DNA from: an uncultured Candidatus Hydrogenedens sp. | GTDB lineage: Bacteria; Myxococcota; UBA4151 | Length of the DNA stretch: 41,818 nt | NCBI GenBank assembly: GCA_902574205.1 | Contig: CACGMS010000001.1 | Coordinates: 1 to 41,818, forward strand | Direction: 5' to 3' | Shown here: piece by piece, positions 15,690 through 24,604 of the stretch | Layout of the letters: every line of letters begins with the position of its first letter | Position numbering within the stretch: the stretch's first letter is position 1 | The notes under the pieces: generated by a model | Seen by the model: only the letters and a program-made list of their open reading frames with translations | Database searches by the model: none | Told to the model about the DNA's origin: nothing | Program-made: the position numbers and the translations under genes

Positions 15690-15820
15690 TCAACACGCGG
15701 GAAAGCGAATCGTGTTGCACACAGATGGTCGCTGGTACGGTGCCCCGGGTGTGATATCGATCCGAATTTTCCTGCAAAAAGTCTCCTTGATAAGGTCTCG
15801 CTGTTCATCGTTAAGCGGCC
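15690..15820 (+). pseudogene. Relic of the 3' end of a C-type lectin gene
   Basis: The plus strand contains ACAGATGGTCGCTGGTACGG (15721-15740), exactly as in the lectin end of the gene at 31291-34098 (match at 34027-34046). Weaker similarity continues through the region equivalent to that gene's stop codon and into CTGTT(C/T)ATCGTTA(A/G)GCGG just after it. Frameshifts and substitutions prevent it from encoding the lectin end. The homology past the stop shows it derives from a DNA copy of that gene or a close relative. An inverted repeat (15792-15799 with 15823-15830) lies at its end. Confidence 0.7.
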
Positions 15821-15828
15821 TTGAGACC

Positions 15829-17232
15829 TTAATCGCTTCCTGTTAAGTCAAAAGAGCCTCCAAAAACACAAAGCACCCGATAGCCTGAACCTCGCACCAG
15901 ACGAAAAGTCTCGCGGGCTTCTTCTTCGAAGCCGCCTTCGCTCCATTGCAAGCCTACCGCCTGACCCGTCAAATGCTCAAAACGTAGCGCCACATCCGTT
16001 GTGCTTTGCCCTTTGCTTTTGAGTGAGCGGCGGGTGTAGGCGTACCCAAGACTAATTCCAGTTGTTTGCCAGGTCTCATCGAAAATCTGCGCCTCAACGG
16101 CTGCCAGTTCCTTGTTTTCCCAGCGATGCGCTAAGCCCATCCGCGCTACACCATTTCGGTTGATTCGGCGCTCATAACCGAGCGCCAACTCCCACGCTTC
16201 TGGTAAAACCACTGATGTCGCTCCAAAATCGACACGTTGCGCATCCTCGTCGTCACCAACCTCGATCTGCAACACGTCCTCTCGCGACAGAGGTAGCCAA
16301 TGGGTACCCCTGAATTCAAAAGCTTGAATACCACCTGGCCGACGCCAGCCCACACCCATATGCACACTACCTTGAAGCGGCTCGCGTGTCTTAGCTAAGC
16401 CTTGAACATCGGAATAGTGCCAACATCCGGGCGTTGCGTCTTCGCCGGGTTCGCACCACCAATCAGGCATGCCCTCAAAAGCGACTGCGTTGACTGTTCC
16501 ATTGCTCCATAAATGCCAACCAGGAGTGCGTAGGGCTAAACCTGCGCGCCAGCCATGCCCGAGAGCGACTTGCAGCCCTAAAACGGTCTGAGCGGAAAGC
16601 GTCATGACGTCGAGTTGGCGCAGGGTCATATCTTGAAAATCTTCACCTATAGCGCTGTCAACACTTCCAATACTACCGTCGCTGTAATAGATTTGCTCTT
16701 CGATTTCGGCCAACCGTAGATTGAGACTCCAGCCCAGAGCCCAGCGACCTCGGCGAAGGCCCAGCGCCGCGGTAGGTACCGAAACATAAGTCCGAGTGGT
16801 TTCATCCAAATGCGTCGACCAATACCCTTCGTCAATGGCGGCAACCTCATGCCTTTTGCCAGCGTCAGGAACCAGTACGCCCGCCGCCAAACCACCCTGC
16901 CAATCGCCCCACGAAAATGGGTAGGTGTACAACAAACTCGCCGGGAAGCTCATAAAACCGTCGGATCGGTAGATGCTGTTCGCGACGGTGCCGTCGTCGA
17001 GGATGCCTTGAATTAGGCCATCGAGTTGGCGTGATTCGAGTTGGTAAGCGTTCGCCGACAGCGACAAAGAACTGCGCTTGAGCAAGGCTAAACCCGCCGG
17101 GTTGTAATGAGCCGAAGCAGGCTCCCATCCCGTGGCGATCACCGCGCCTGCAAGGCCGACCTCTCGATCACCGATGGGGCTTGCTACGGCGCCGCTTGCC
17201 CAAAGGGTCAGGCAAATCATGCTTACACGCAT
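15829..17232 (-). CDS. FadL/OmpP1-like outer-membrane channel, 467 aa
   Basis: A signal peptide (MICLTLWASGAVA, cleaved before SPIGDREVG) is followed by GLAGAVIATGWEPASAHYNP, the conserved N-terminal plug region of the FadL/TodX family (G..g..A.a.DassayyNPAgl). The rest is a beta barrel with repeated GxxxGLxxR-type strands. FadL-type proteins let long-chain fatty acids and other hydrophobic compounds cross the outer membrane. The open frame extends to 17565, but the first 111 codons lack signal features and overlap the mcrC relic, so the ATG at 17232 is preferred; MICL at 17220 is an alternative. The end is unusual: the chain continues to FGGSFDLTGSD rather than a terminal aromatic, suggesting replacement of the last strand, next to the lectin relic. 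Confidence 0.75.
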   Translation of the reverse strand: MRVSMICLTLWASGAVASPIGDREVGLAGAVIATGWEPASAHYNPAGLALLKRSSLSLSANAYQLESRQLDGLIQGILDDGTVANSIYRSDGFMSFPASLLYTYPFSWGDWQGGLAAGVLVPDAGKRHEVAAIDEGYWSTHLDETTRTYVSVPTAALGLRRGRWALGWSLNLRLAEIEEQIYYSDGSIGSVDSAIGEDFQDMTLRQLDVMTLSAQTVLGLQVALGHGWRAGLALRTPGWHLWSNGTVNAVAFEGMPDWWCEPGEDATPGCWHYSDVQGLAKTREPLQGSVHMGVGWRRPGGIQAFEFRGTHWLPLSREDVLQIEVGDDEDAQRVDFGATSVVLPEAWELALGYERRINRNGVARMGLAHRWENKELAAVEAQIFDETWQTTGISLGYAYTRRSLKSKGQSTTDVALRFEHLTGQAVGLQWSEGGFEEEARETFRLVRGSGYRVLCVFGGSFDLTGSD

Positions 17233-17623
17233 GAATGTTTTGTCATGCAGCCTAAAGTCGAAAACCGCCCACGTTGAATGCCTTGAATTGCACACGACTA
17301 CACCCCGATACCAACTTGACCACAACGACCTCTTTTGTCGAGCCAAGTAAAGACCTTCGCTAGCCGCAACTGAGGTGCAGGCAGCAACTGGATTATGGCG
17401 AGCAGCCAAGTTCTTATGCATCTGCGACTGCCTGTTTGCGCACCGGATGTAATTCTTGAACGCGCTGATCAGCCGATATTGATCGAAGCCAAATGTACGG
17501 GGGTTGTGGGGTGCGTTGAGGTGAGCGAAAGAAGTCAAGCGGTGGCAATCCAGAAGGAGGTACACCAGCTAGAACAACCGCCACGCCACGAGACTGGCTA
17601 AACAAATAGCATCGAGCGCTTCC
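17233..17623. other. Intergenic region with McrC relic
   Basis: Apart from the relic at 17441-17503 I see no gene. An open plus frame (17395-17601) passes through the relic but has no ribosome site. Confidence 0.5.
17441..17503 (+). pseudogene. Fragment of an mcrC nuclease motif
   Basis: The plus strand encodes DVILERADQPILIEAKCTG, nearly the same as the McrC catalytic segment of the gene at 12349-13413 (DVVLECADQRILIEAKCTG, nucleotides about 13093-13149). About 58 bases align with few substitutions. Neither side continues the McrC homology. It is a remnant of a second, lost mcrC copy or of a recombination product. Confidence 0.75.
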
Positions 17624-18811
17624 TTATTGTTCCTCACAGACTCGAGGTCCGTCACATACGGTGACCAGCGGGTTCCAGCTGCAGTCCCAATCGGCGCAGT
17701 CGATGTAGCCATCACCATCATCATCTAGTCCATTTTCGCAAAAGGCGTTGGCTTGGGTAATCTCTTGAGGTCCTGCGGCAATACCTAGGAAATTCGGCCG
17801 GTAGACGGATTCTTGGCACGCTTGGCGAACAAAAGAGTCTTCAGCATTACGGCAATTGTAATCGGCGCAATCGGCATAGCCGTTTCCGTCGTTATCGATG
17901 CCATCAGCGCATGATGCCTTGGCGGCTTCAGGGTCGACACCCGCACCTTCGGGAGTTCCGCAGAGCGAAGCGACCTCCGGATTATCCGCCTGTGAGCAGC
18001 TAAAGTCGTTGCAGTCGACAAAGCCGTTACCATCATTGTCCTCACCATCGGTACACGCGGCGATCGTGTCTTCGGCGTTGGCGGCGCACAGCGCTAAAAT
18101 TTCAGGATCGTCGCTGCGCGAACAGGAAAAATCGTTGCAATCGACAAAGCCATTATCATCATTGTCGATCCCATCACCGCAGCGCTCGAGCGTGTTTTCC
18201 ATGCGCTGAGCGCAGTAGTCGAGAATCGCTGGGTTTTGGCTTCGAGTGCAGCCGAAATCGTTGCAATCGATATAACGGTTACCGTCGTTGTCCGCACCGT
18301 CGGTGCAGCGCTCAAACGTGTTTTCTGGTCCAAGGTCAGGTGTGCAGGCTTGAACAATCGCCGGGTTTTGACTCAGCGCACAATTACGATCATCGCAATC
18401 GGTGTAGCCGTTTCCATCGTTATCGCATCCATCTGTACAATTTTCGACGCTGTCCTCTCGACCCACCGGTAAACCCTGACACGCATCCGAACAACTCGGC
18501 TCTCGCTTGCATGAGGAATCAGCGCAGTCAATATCGCCGTCTCCGTCATTATCAATTCCATCACTGCAGCTTGCACTGTTTCCCTCAAAGCAAACAGTGA
18601 CATAGATACCTGTGCGACAGGGAAGATCGGCACAGTCAGCAAAGCCATTTTGATCGTTATCAATACCGTCCGAGCAGGCTTCATTTGAAAATTCTAAAAT
18701 GCAGCAGTTTTCCATTTTTTCTCGGCAAGTTGGTTTACCCTGCGGAGCACCACAGTTCATGCTCAACGGCAGTGCACACAGTAGCACAGCAAAAAGTGGC
18801 TGTTGGCGCAT
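17624..18811 (-). CDS. Lipoprotein with eight DGxDNDxNGxxDC calcium-type repeats, 395 aa
   Basis: The ATG at 18811 follows GGAGAA, and the signal ends LSMNC, a lipobox-like cysteine with an unusual Asn at -1. The mature protein is made of eight units of about 28-50 residues, each with C.DG.DND.NG..DC.D..C. The aspartates (DNDGNGYIDC) resemble EF-hand-like or thrombospondin type-3 calcium loops, and two cysteine pairs per unit probably cross-link them. Units alternate with SQNP- or EDS-type spacers. A rigid calcium-dependent rod on the cell surface is a fair inference. It lies 101 bases downstream of the DUF4215-RCC1 gene on the same strand and is likely expressed with it. No catalytic motif is present. 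Confidence 0.8.
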   Translation of the reverse strand: MRQQPLFAVLLCALPLSMNCGAPQGKPTCREKMENCCILEFSNEACSDGIDNDQNGFADCADLPCRTGIYVTVCFEGNSASCSDGIDNDGDGDIDCADSSCKREPSCSDACQGLPVGREDSVENCTDGCDNDGNGYTDCDDRNCALSQNPAIVQACTPDLGPENTFERCTDGADNDGNRYIDCNDFGCTRSQNPAILDYCAQRMENTLERCGDGIDNDDNGFVDCNDFSCSRSDDPEILALCAANAEDTIAACTDGEDNDGNGFVDCNDFSCSQADNPEVASLCGTPEGAGVDPEAAKASCADGIDNDGNGYADCADYNCRNAEDSFVRQACQESVYRPNFLGIAAGPQEITQANAFCENGLDDDGDGYIDCADWDCSWNPLVTVCDGPRVCEEQ

Positions 18812-18912
18812 AACGGGTTCTCCAAACATCCCCTGATTATCGCTTGCTCACCATTTAGAGAAGGGATTAAGAGTTTATCGTAAGCGCATCAAAGCCACCG
18901 TTTAAGAATCAT

Positions 18913-21900
18913 TCAAAAACCCTGCAAAAGCTGAAGCGTTTCGTAGCGGTCTTCTCGACCCTCGCCTAAACCCAATAATGGGCCCATACCACCCGAGAAA
19001 TTGTCGCCCCACGCATAGACGCGATCAGCGGCTGAAATGACAAAACGTGAGACAGATCGCCCACGCCATAATTGTGCGACCGGCCCGATCGTTTGAAAAT
19101 GATGTGCGACCGGCCCGATCGTTTCAGGATGTAAACGTTGCTGGTCCCGCTCCGGCGACGAACACCACAACTGATTTCCATTTCGTAAAACACACATCAC
19201 AAAGGAACCCACAGAGACATCGGTCACACCGGTTAAATGGGCACCATTCAATCTCAAAGGTTGAGGTACGCCAGTTGAGATAGGCCCACCGTTTGGATGC
19301 ACCCCTCTGTCCTCACCCCAACACCAGACCGTGCCATCATTTCGTCGAGCACAGAATACGCCAAAGCCAACACTCAGTTGAACAAAACCTTGGGCGTTAG
19401 GCACTTGTACCGGAACCCTTGACTGTCGAACGCAGTTCATCTGCTCATCCACACCCAAACATCCTACAGTGCTCATCCCCATATTAGCGCCCCAACACCA
19501 AGTCGTATCATCACGGCGGCGAACGCAAGTTGCACCCTCTCCCGCTGCGACTTCCACAACATCATTAATTACCGTCATTTGCGCAGGCTCGGTGCGGGCG
19601 TTTACCGCCGCAACATCGCCAAGTTCACCCCAATTTGAACCCCAACACCAGACGGTATTGTCATTGCGCTGCGCACAGAAATGAGCATATCCGCCAGTAA
19701 TACGCTTTATATTGGACAACCCTCGGACACGCACGGGTTGGTTGCGCTGAATTTGTGTTCCATCACCGAGTTGTCCCGATCCGTTTGCACCCCAACACCA
19801 GACGTTGCCCGCACCGACGACTGCGCAGACGGAACTAAAGCCACTTGCGATTGAGATCACATTAGTCAGACCCACGACACGCGTCGGCACGGCTCGATTT
19901 TCGGTCGTACCGTCACCGAGACTACCGTTCGAGTTATCACCCATACAATAAGGTATGCCACCACGTACAATACAACTGCTGTACCTCCCTAGAGCGATTT
20001 GCTGTCCGCTGGTTGCGCAGGTGTTGTCGCAGGCGTCTTGGTCATTGCGGTTACCATCATCGCATTGTTCATAGCCTTGTGCCCCATGGTTTAAGTCACC
20101 ACGGACCACGCCGTCGCCGCAACGCGCTCGAGTGCAGGTATTAAGACAGGCATCGGCATCGACCTGATTGCCATCATCGCAGGCCTCATGCCCCTCTTGG
20201 TCTTCCGCAATATCCAGGCGCACGATTCCGTCACCGCAGCGTGCCACCTCGCACGCATTGGTACAGGCATTGGTGTTATTTTGATCTGCGTCATCACAAG
20301 CCTCTTCACCTTCATGAATATGTCCGTCGCCGCAGGTCGCTGTGCTGCAATCGTTGAGACAAGCGTCGGTTTGCGCCTGGTTGCCGTCATCGCAAGCCTC
20401 GTAGTCTTGCTGACCCTCAGCAATGTCCTGGCGCGCAATGGCGTCACCGCAACGCGCCACTTGGCAGGCGTTGGTACAAGCATTTGCGTTGTCTTGGTCG
20501 CCGTCATCGCAGCCCTCTGCGCCCGCACGAACATGCCCGTCGCCGCAGACGGCAGCACTGCAGTCATTCAGGCAAGCATCGGTTTGGAATTGGTTGCCAT
20601 CATCGCAAGTCTCATATCCCTCCTGATCCTCGGCTAAATCAGCCCGGACAATACCGTCGCCGCAGCGAGCCACTTGGCAGGTGTTCGTGCAGGCATCAGT
20701 CGGATCGCGATTGGCATCGTCGCAAGCTTCGAAGTCCGGTGCGCCTTGGACTACATCCACACGCACCAAACCGTCGCCGCAGCGCGCCCGCTGGCAACTG
20801 GTTGTACAGGCATCCAATTCGCTTTCGTTACCGTCGTCGCAAGCCTCGTAGCCTGCCTGATCTTCGGCGCGGTCCAAGCGCGCAATGCCATCGCCACAGC
20901 GCGCAGGTACGCAGGTATTCGTGCATGCATCGGCGGCGACGGCGTTGCCATCATCGCAGCTTTCATGGTCCTGCCAGACGATCCCATCACCGCAACTCGC
21001 CTCAGCGCAGCTGTTCAAACAGGCATCGGCGGCGATCAGGTTTCCATCGTCGCATTGCTCACCGGCTTGAACCACGCCGTCGCCGCAGGTGGCTGGCTGA
21101 CAAGCATTGCAGTCATCCGACGGATCGTCGTTGCCATCATCGCAGCCTTCGCCGGGACCCACAACGCCATCACCGCAACGCGCCACCTCACAATTGGTGC
21201 GGCATGCGTCGGTGTCGACGTCGTTGCCATCGTCGCAAGCCTCAAAGCCCGCCTCGCCTTGCGCCAAATCGGTACGCACGATCGCATCCCCGCAGCGCGC
21301 TAACTGCCCGTTATTGAGGCATGCGTCGGTATCGATAGTGTTGCCATCATCGCAGGCCTCGTAACCGTCCTCGCCTTCGACCAGGTCTGTGCGGACCACC
21401 CCGTCACCATGACGGGCCGGGACACAGCTGTTGCGACAGGCGTCGGTGTCGATGTCATTGCCGTCGTCACAGCCCTCGTAGCCTTCTTCGCCCTGGGCTC
21501 GGTCGATGCGTACGACCCCATCGCCGCAACGCGCGACCTGTCCGTTGTTCCGGCATGCGTCCGTATCCACGTCGTTACCGTCATCGCAGGCCTCATAACC
21601 CTCTTCACCCTCGTTGAGGTCGGTGCGTACCACGCCATCGCCGTGTCGGGCGCTTTGGCAATTGTTACGGCAGGCATCGGTGTCCACATCATTACCGTCG
21701 TCGCAGGCTTCGTAGCCCGGCTGACCTTGCTGTCGATCGGTGCGAACGATCCCATCACCGCACTGCGCCAATTCGCCGTTGTTACGGCACTCGTCGGTAT
21801 CGATCTCGTTGCCGTCGTCGCAGGCTTCGTAGCCCTCATCGCCTTCTGCGAGATCGTCACGTACGACCCCATCACCGTGCCGCGCCTCTTGGCAGTTGTT

Positions 21901-22074
21901 GCGGCATGCATCGGTATCGATGGTGTTGCCGTCGTCGCACTCTTCGTTTGCCTCGACTACGGCGTTGCCACACCGAGCCTGCGGTTCTGGTGCGCGCACA
22001 TCCAGCTGACAGGCGAGGGTCATGCTTAGGCTCAATGCGTACACATGGCATAAAAAGCGACTCGATGGGCGCAT
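18913..22074 (-). CDS. DUF4215 x18 stalk with RCC1-type propeller head, lipoprotein, 1053 aa
   Basis: The signal peptide ends in the lipobox TLAC. Residues about 30-685 hold 18 DUF4215 units (CGDG...CDDGN...DAC...C), some of 27 and some of 35 residues. Residues about 690-1050 form an RCC1-like propeller, with repeated VWCWGANGSGQLGDG phrases, about seven blades, the last ending YAWGDNFSGGMG. The ATG at 22074 has AGGGA upstream. The product is probably a long disulfide-rich lipid-anchored rod presenting a propeller. Units 2, 4 and 6 have lost both the first and last cysteine (HGDG and NNG), a two-unit pattern. Blade six carries an in-frame 30-bp tandem duplication (19073-19124). Its ligand is unknown. 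Confidence 0.88.
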   Translation of the reverse strand: MRPSSRFLCHVYALSLSMTLACQLDVRAPEPQARCGNAVVEANEECDDGNTIDTDACRNNCQEARHGDGVVRDDLAEGDEGYEACDDGNEIDTDECRNNGELAQCGDGIVRTDRQQGQPGYEACDDGNDVDTDACRNNCQSARHGDGVVRTDLNEGEEGYEACDDGNDVDTDACRNNGQVARCGDGVVRIDRAQGEEGYEGCDDGNDIDTDACRNSCVPARHGDGVVRTDLVEGEDGYEACDDGNTIDTDACLNNGQLARCGDAIVRTDLAQGEAGFEACDDGNDVDTDACRTNCEVARCGDGVVGPGEGCDDGNDDPSDDCNACQPATCGDGVVQAGEQCDDGNLIAADACLNSCAEASCGDGIVWQDHESCDDGNAVAADACTNTCVPARCGDGIARLDRAEDQAGYEACDDGNESELDACTTSCQRARCGDGLVRVDVVQGAPDFEACDDANRDPTDACTNTCQVARCGDGIVRADLAEDQEGYETCDDGNQFQTDACLNDCSAAVCGDGHVRAGAEGCDDGDQDNANACTNACQVARCGDAIARQDIAEGQQDYEACDDGNQAQTDACLNDCSTATCGDGHIHEGEEACDDADQNNTNACTNACEVARCGDGIVRLDIAEDQEGHEACDDGNQVDADACLNTCTRARCGDGVVRGDLNHGAQGYEQCDDGNRNDQDACDNTCATSGQQIALGRYSSCIVRGGIPYCMGDNSNGSLGDGTTENRAVPTRVVGLTNVISIASGFSSVCAVVGAGNVWCWGANGSGQLGDGTQIQRNQPVRVRGLSNIKRITGGYAHFCAQRNDNTVWCWGSNWGELGDVAAVNARTEPAQMTVINDVVEVAAGEGATCVRRRDDTTWCWGANMGMSTVGCLGVDEQMNCVRQSRVPVQVPNAQGFVQLSVGFGVFCARRNDGTVWCWGEDRGVHPNGGPISTGVPQPLRLNGAHLTGVTDVSVGSFVMCVLRNGNQLWCSSPERDQQRLHPETIGPVAHHFQTIGPVAQLWRGRSVSRFVISAADRVYAWGDNFSGGMGPLLGLGEGREDRYETLQLLQGF
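19073..19124 (-). repeat. 30-bp in-frame tandem duplication in an RCC1 blade
   Basis: TGTGCGACCGGCCCGATCGT occurs at 19073 and again at 19103. The protein therefore reads ETIGPVAHHFQTIGPVAQL, adding ten residues between blades. Confidence 0.85.
20015..21985 (-). repeat. DUF4215-encoding tandem repeat array (18 units)
   Basis: Units of about 81 or 105 bases within the gene at 18913-22074. The segment from about 21190 to 21885 shows a higher-order dimer period (about 220 bases), because every second unit has HGDG/NNG in place of CGDG/NNC. Confidence 0.85.
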
Positions 22075-22432
22075 GAAAGATCCCTAGCAAACGAAGCATG
22101 AGTTTGGACGAGATAGGAACTACAGACAAGGGATCGCTCCGTCGGTATAAACGACCTGTATCGACTCTTTTGCCTTAGTTTTGTGGTGTTGGCGTGTTCA
22201 CAACTGTTTCGCCTTGGTGGGTCATGCGGGCGCACGGGCACAGATGTTTTCGGCTCTCACCCGAGTCACGCTACGGCAAATTGACACGGCTTCTCCCAGA
22301 CCTTTATCGAGGCGACTGTGGCCTTTTTGACTGCATCTTGAAGGTTTCTCGCGCAGACCCCGTGCGTTTGGCATGGACAGAACGGACTCAATCCTTAAGA
22401 TGCGATGAGTGGATTTGGGTAAGGAGCGCAGG
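22075..22432. other. Divergent intergenic region, nothing recognised
   Basis: About 360 bases between the minus-strand DUF4215-RCC1 gene and the plus-strand ABC operon. It must hold both promoters, but I see no strong -35/-10 pair, RNA or repeat. Confidence 0.5.
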
Positions 22433-23140
22433 ATGATTGTACAGGCACAAGGCCTGGTGAAGCATTACGGGGACCACGTGGCTCTTCGCGGGCTCGACCT
22501 TGCTATCGATTCCGGCGAAGTGTTCTGCCTTTTAGGCGCCAATGGCGCCGGCAAAACCACCACCATCCAACTCTTTTTGGGATTCATCGAACCCACCCAA
22601 GGACACGCTAAAATCAAAGGGCTCGACGTTCAAACACACCCGCTAGAGACCAAAAAGGCGCTCGCCTATATCCCTGAAAATGTGATGCTCTACCCGAACC
22701 TAACGGGCATCGAGAACCTGGAGTACTTCGCCACCTTGGCTGGGTGCGAAGAGACGGGCGAAGCGAAACTTCGAGACACGCTGATTCGTGCAGGTCTCCC
22801 TAGAGATGCCATTGAGCGTCCGGTGGGTAATTATTCCAAAGGCATGCGCCAAAAAGTGGGAATTGCCATGGCGATTGCCCGCCAGGCGGAGCTCTTGCTC
22901 CTGGACGAGCCGACCTCGGGGCTCGACCCCAAAGCCTCGAACGAATTCTCCCAATTGGTGGCAAGCCTTCGCGATGAAGGGGTGGCGGTCTTAATGGCGA
23001 CCCACGATCTCTTTCGCTCGCGCGAAGTCGGAACACGTATTGGCATCATGAAAAGCGGCGTGTTGGTCAAAGAGTTTAACGCCTCCGATGTCTCGCACAA
23101 GGAGCTTGAGCAAATCTACTTAGAGCAGATGACCGAGTAG
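22433..23140 (+). CDS. ABC transporter ATP-binding protein, 235 aa
   Basis: All ABC ATPase motifs are present: Walker A GANGAGKTT (about residues 37-45), a Q-loop replaced by YIPENVMLYPNLTG, the signature YSKGMRQKVGIAMA, Walker B LLLLDEPTSGLDP and the switch histidine in LMATHD. The Q-loop glutamine position is PEN here, as in the CcmA/NosF/BcrA-type ATPases of ABC-2 exporters. Start ATG 22433 has GGAG upstream. It energises the two permeases that follow at once (one- and two-base gaps), giving a three-gene exporter operon. The cargo is unknown. NosF-like copper-related ATPases are the nearest style, but no nos genes are present. Confidence 0.93.
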   Translation: MIVQAQGLVKHYGDHVALRGLDLAIDSGEVFCLLGANGAGKTTTIQLFLGFIEPTQGHAKIKGLDVQTHPLETKKALAYIPENVMLYPNLTGIENLEYFATLAGCEETGEAKLRDTLIRAGLPRDAIERPVGNYSKGMRQKVGIAMAIARQAELLLLDEPTSGLDPKASNEFSQLVASLRDEGVAVLMATHDLFRSREVGTRIGIMKSGVLVKEFNASDVSHKELEQIYLEQMTE

Positions 23141-23141
23141 G

Positions 23142-24602
23142 ATGAGCGCGTTCATGATTAAGCATGTGGCACGAAAAGAGGTCCGGGAGATCGTCCGAGA
23201 CGGACGGATGCGCCTGCTCGGTGTGATCGTGATCATCCTGACTTTGGCCGCCCTCGCTTTTGGGGCGCAGCAAGCTGTGCGCGCTCAAGAGGCACGCGAC
23301 AACGCCATGGCACGGGCGGAAAAGCAGTGGGAAGGTCAAGGCGAGCGGAACCCTCACTCGGCTGCCCACTATGGAACGCATGTCTTTAAACCAACCAGTG
23401 CAGCGACAGCCATCGATCCCGGGGTCTCTCCTTACTTGGGACGCTCCGTTGAGATCAAAGCGCATCAACGAAGCCTTGCATCCCATTCCGAGGCGCAAGA
23501 CTCGGGTGGCTCGAAGCGATTGGGCTCGTTTTCAGTTGCCAGTGTGTTCTTGTTGCTCATTCCGCTGCTTATCATTGCACTGGGTTACGGGCTGTGGAGC
23601 CGAGAACGCGAACGAGGAACGCTGCGACAAGTGTTGAGCACGGGTGTGAACCAAGCGGAACTCTTTTGGGGAAAGACGCTCGCCCTGTTCTTTGTCCTTC
23701 TCATTCTGCTGATTCCAGCTGCCCTCATCATCGTCGGTGTGCTGTGGGGACTGGGTGGAGGCGATGCGGATACCCTGGTTCGACTCGCGCTGCTTGCACT
23801 CGGTTACGTTGCCTATTTTGGCGTTTTCGCTGGGCTCACTCTGTTCGCCTCGGCCATCGCGCGTACCTCGAGAGGAGCCCTGGTCGCCATGGTCGGAACA
23901 TGGGGCCTGTTCTGCTTGGTGACCCCGCGGGCTGCTACGGAAGTCTCCGGCGTACTGCAACCGCTACCCAGTCAGGCTGAGCTGGGGCGTCAGGTCGCCC
24001 AGAGCTTGAAAACCGGTCTCGATGGCAAGACCGACAAAGACGTCTTCATCGAAGCGAAGCTCGCCGATGCGCTCGACGCAGAAGGGATCTCAGAAGACGC
24101 GCTCGAGTTCTTTACAGACGACGCCGAGGCGCAACGGATTAAAACGTACACAGACGGCTTGATGCTCAAGTTCACCGCCGAGTGGGAGAACGTGATCTTT
24201 GACCATTACATCAAAGAATTGGACGATCAGGTCGCGGCTCAAGAAGCGGTTATGGACGCGGTCTCCTTTCTCTCGCCCTACGTCGCGATGCGCACGCTTT
24301 CGGCTGCATTGAGCGGTACCGATTTCGCCCATCACCGGCATTTTACGCACTACGCAGAGACCTGGAGACAAGGCTTTGTCGATTCGCTCAATAAGGCGTT
24401 TGCCGACAAGGCGGGCGCGCAAGGCTGGAGCTATCGTGCCGGCCCTGAGCTTTGGAAAAAAGCGCCAGCGTTTGCGTATCAACCCCCGAGGCCGAGCTAC
24501 GGATTGGATGTGCATCGCCTGAGCGCTCTGGCGCTGTTGGGGTGGCTACTCCTTGCGTTCGGTCTCGCACGTTGGGCTGCCGGTAGAGTGAAGGTGGTCT
24601 GA
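23142..24602 (+). CDS. ABC-2 type permease with large periplasmic domain (DUF3526-like), 486 aa
   Basis: An N-terminal cytoplasmic stretch (KHVARKEVREIVRDGRMRLL) and one membrane helix are followed by about 95 residues of outside loop. A cluster of helices comes next, with the ABC-2 coupling motif LWSRERERGTLRQVLSTGV. A second large loop (about 275-455) precedes the last helix. This split-loop layout is that of DUF3526-type permeases. It begins one base after the ATPase stop and ends two bases before its paralogue. The two permeases presumably form a heterodimer. The substrate is unknown. Confidence 0.87.
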   Translation: MSAFMIKHVARKEVREIVRDGRMRLLGVIVIILTLAALAFGAQQAVRAQEARDNAMARAEKQWEGQGERNPHSAAHYGTHVFKPTSAATAIDPGVSPYLGRSVEIKAHQRSLASHSEAQDSGGSKRLGSFSVASVFLLLIPLLIIALGYGLWSRERERGTLRQVLSTGVNQAELFWGKTLALFFVLLILLIPAALIIVGVLWGLGGGDADTLVRLALLALGYVAYFGVFAGLTLFASAIARTSRGALVAMVGTWGLFCLVTPRAATEVSGVLQPLPSQAELGRQVAQSLKTGLDGKTDKDVFIEAKLADALDAEGISEDALEFFTDDAEAQRIKTYTDGLMLKFTAEWENVIFDHYIKELDDQVAAQEAVMDAVSFLSPYVAMRTLSAALSGTDFAHHRHFTHYAETWRQGFVDSLNKAFADKAGAQGWSYRAGPELWKKAPAFAYQPPRPSYGLDVHRLSALALLGWLLLAFGLARWAAGRVKVV

Positions 24603-24604
24603 GT

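Noticed and set aside
15660-15830. A template repeat of a diversity-generating retroelement for the lectin gene
   Set aside because: The position (copy of a C-type lectin 3' end) fits, but differences from 33985-34135 are not limited to template adenines, indels occur, and no reverse transcriptase gene is visible in the window. A genome-wide search for one would settle it.
20484-21317. Long plus-strand ORFs antisense to the DUF4215 array
   Set aside because: Their Arg/His-rich or Val/Ala-rich periodic products are shadows of the repeated minus-strand coding sequence; no ribosome sites or domains.
20015-21985. CRISPR array
   Set aside because: The regular repeats are coding DUF4215 units that vary throughout; there are no constant repeats with unique spacers and no cas genes.
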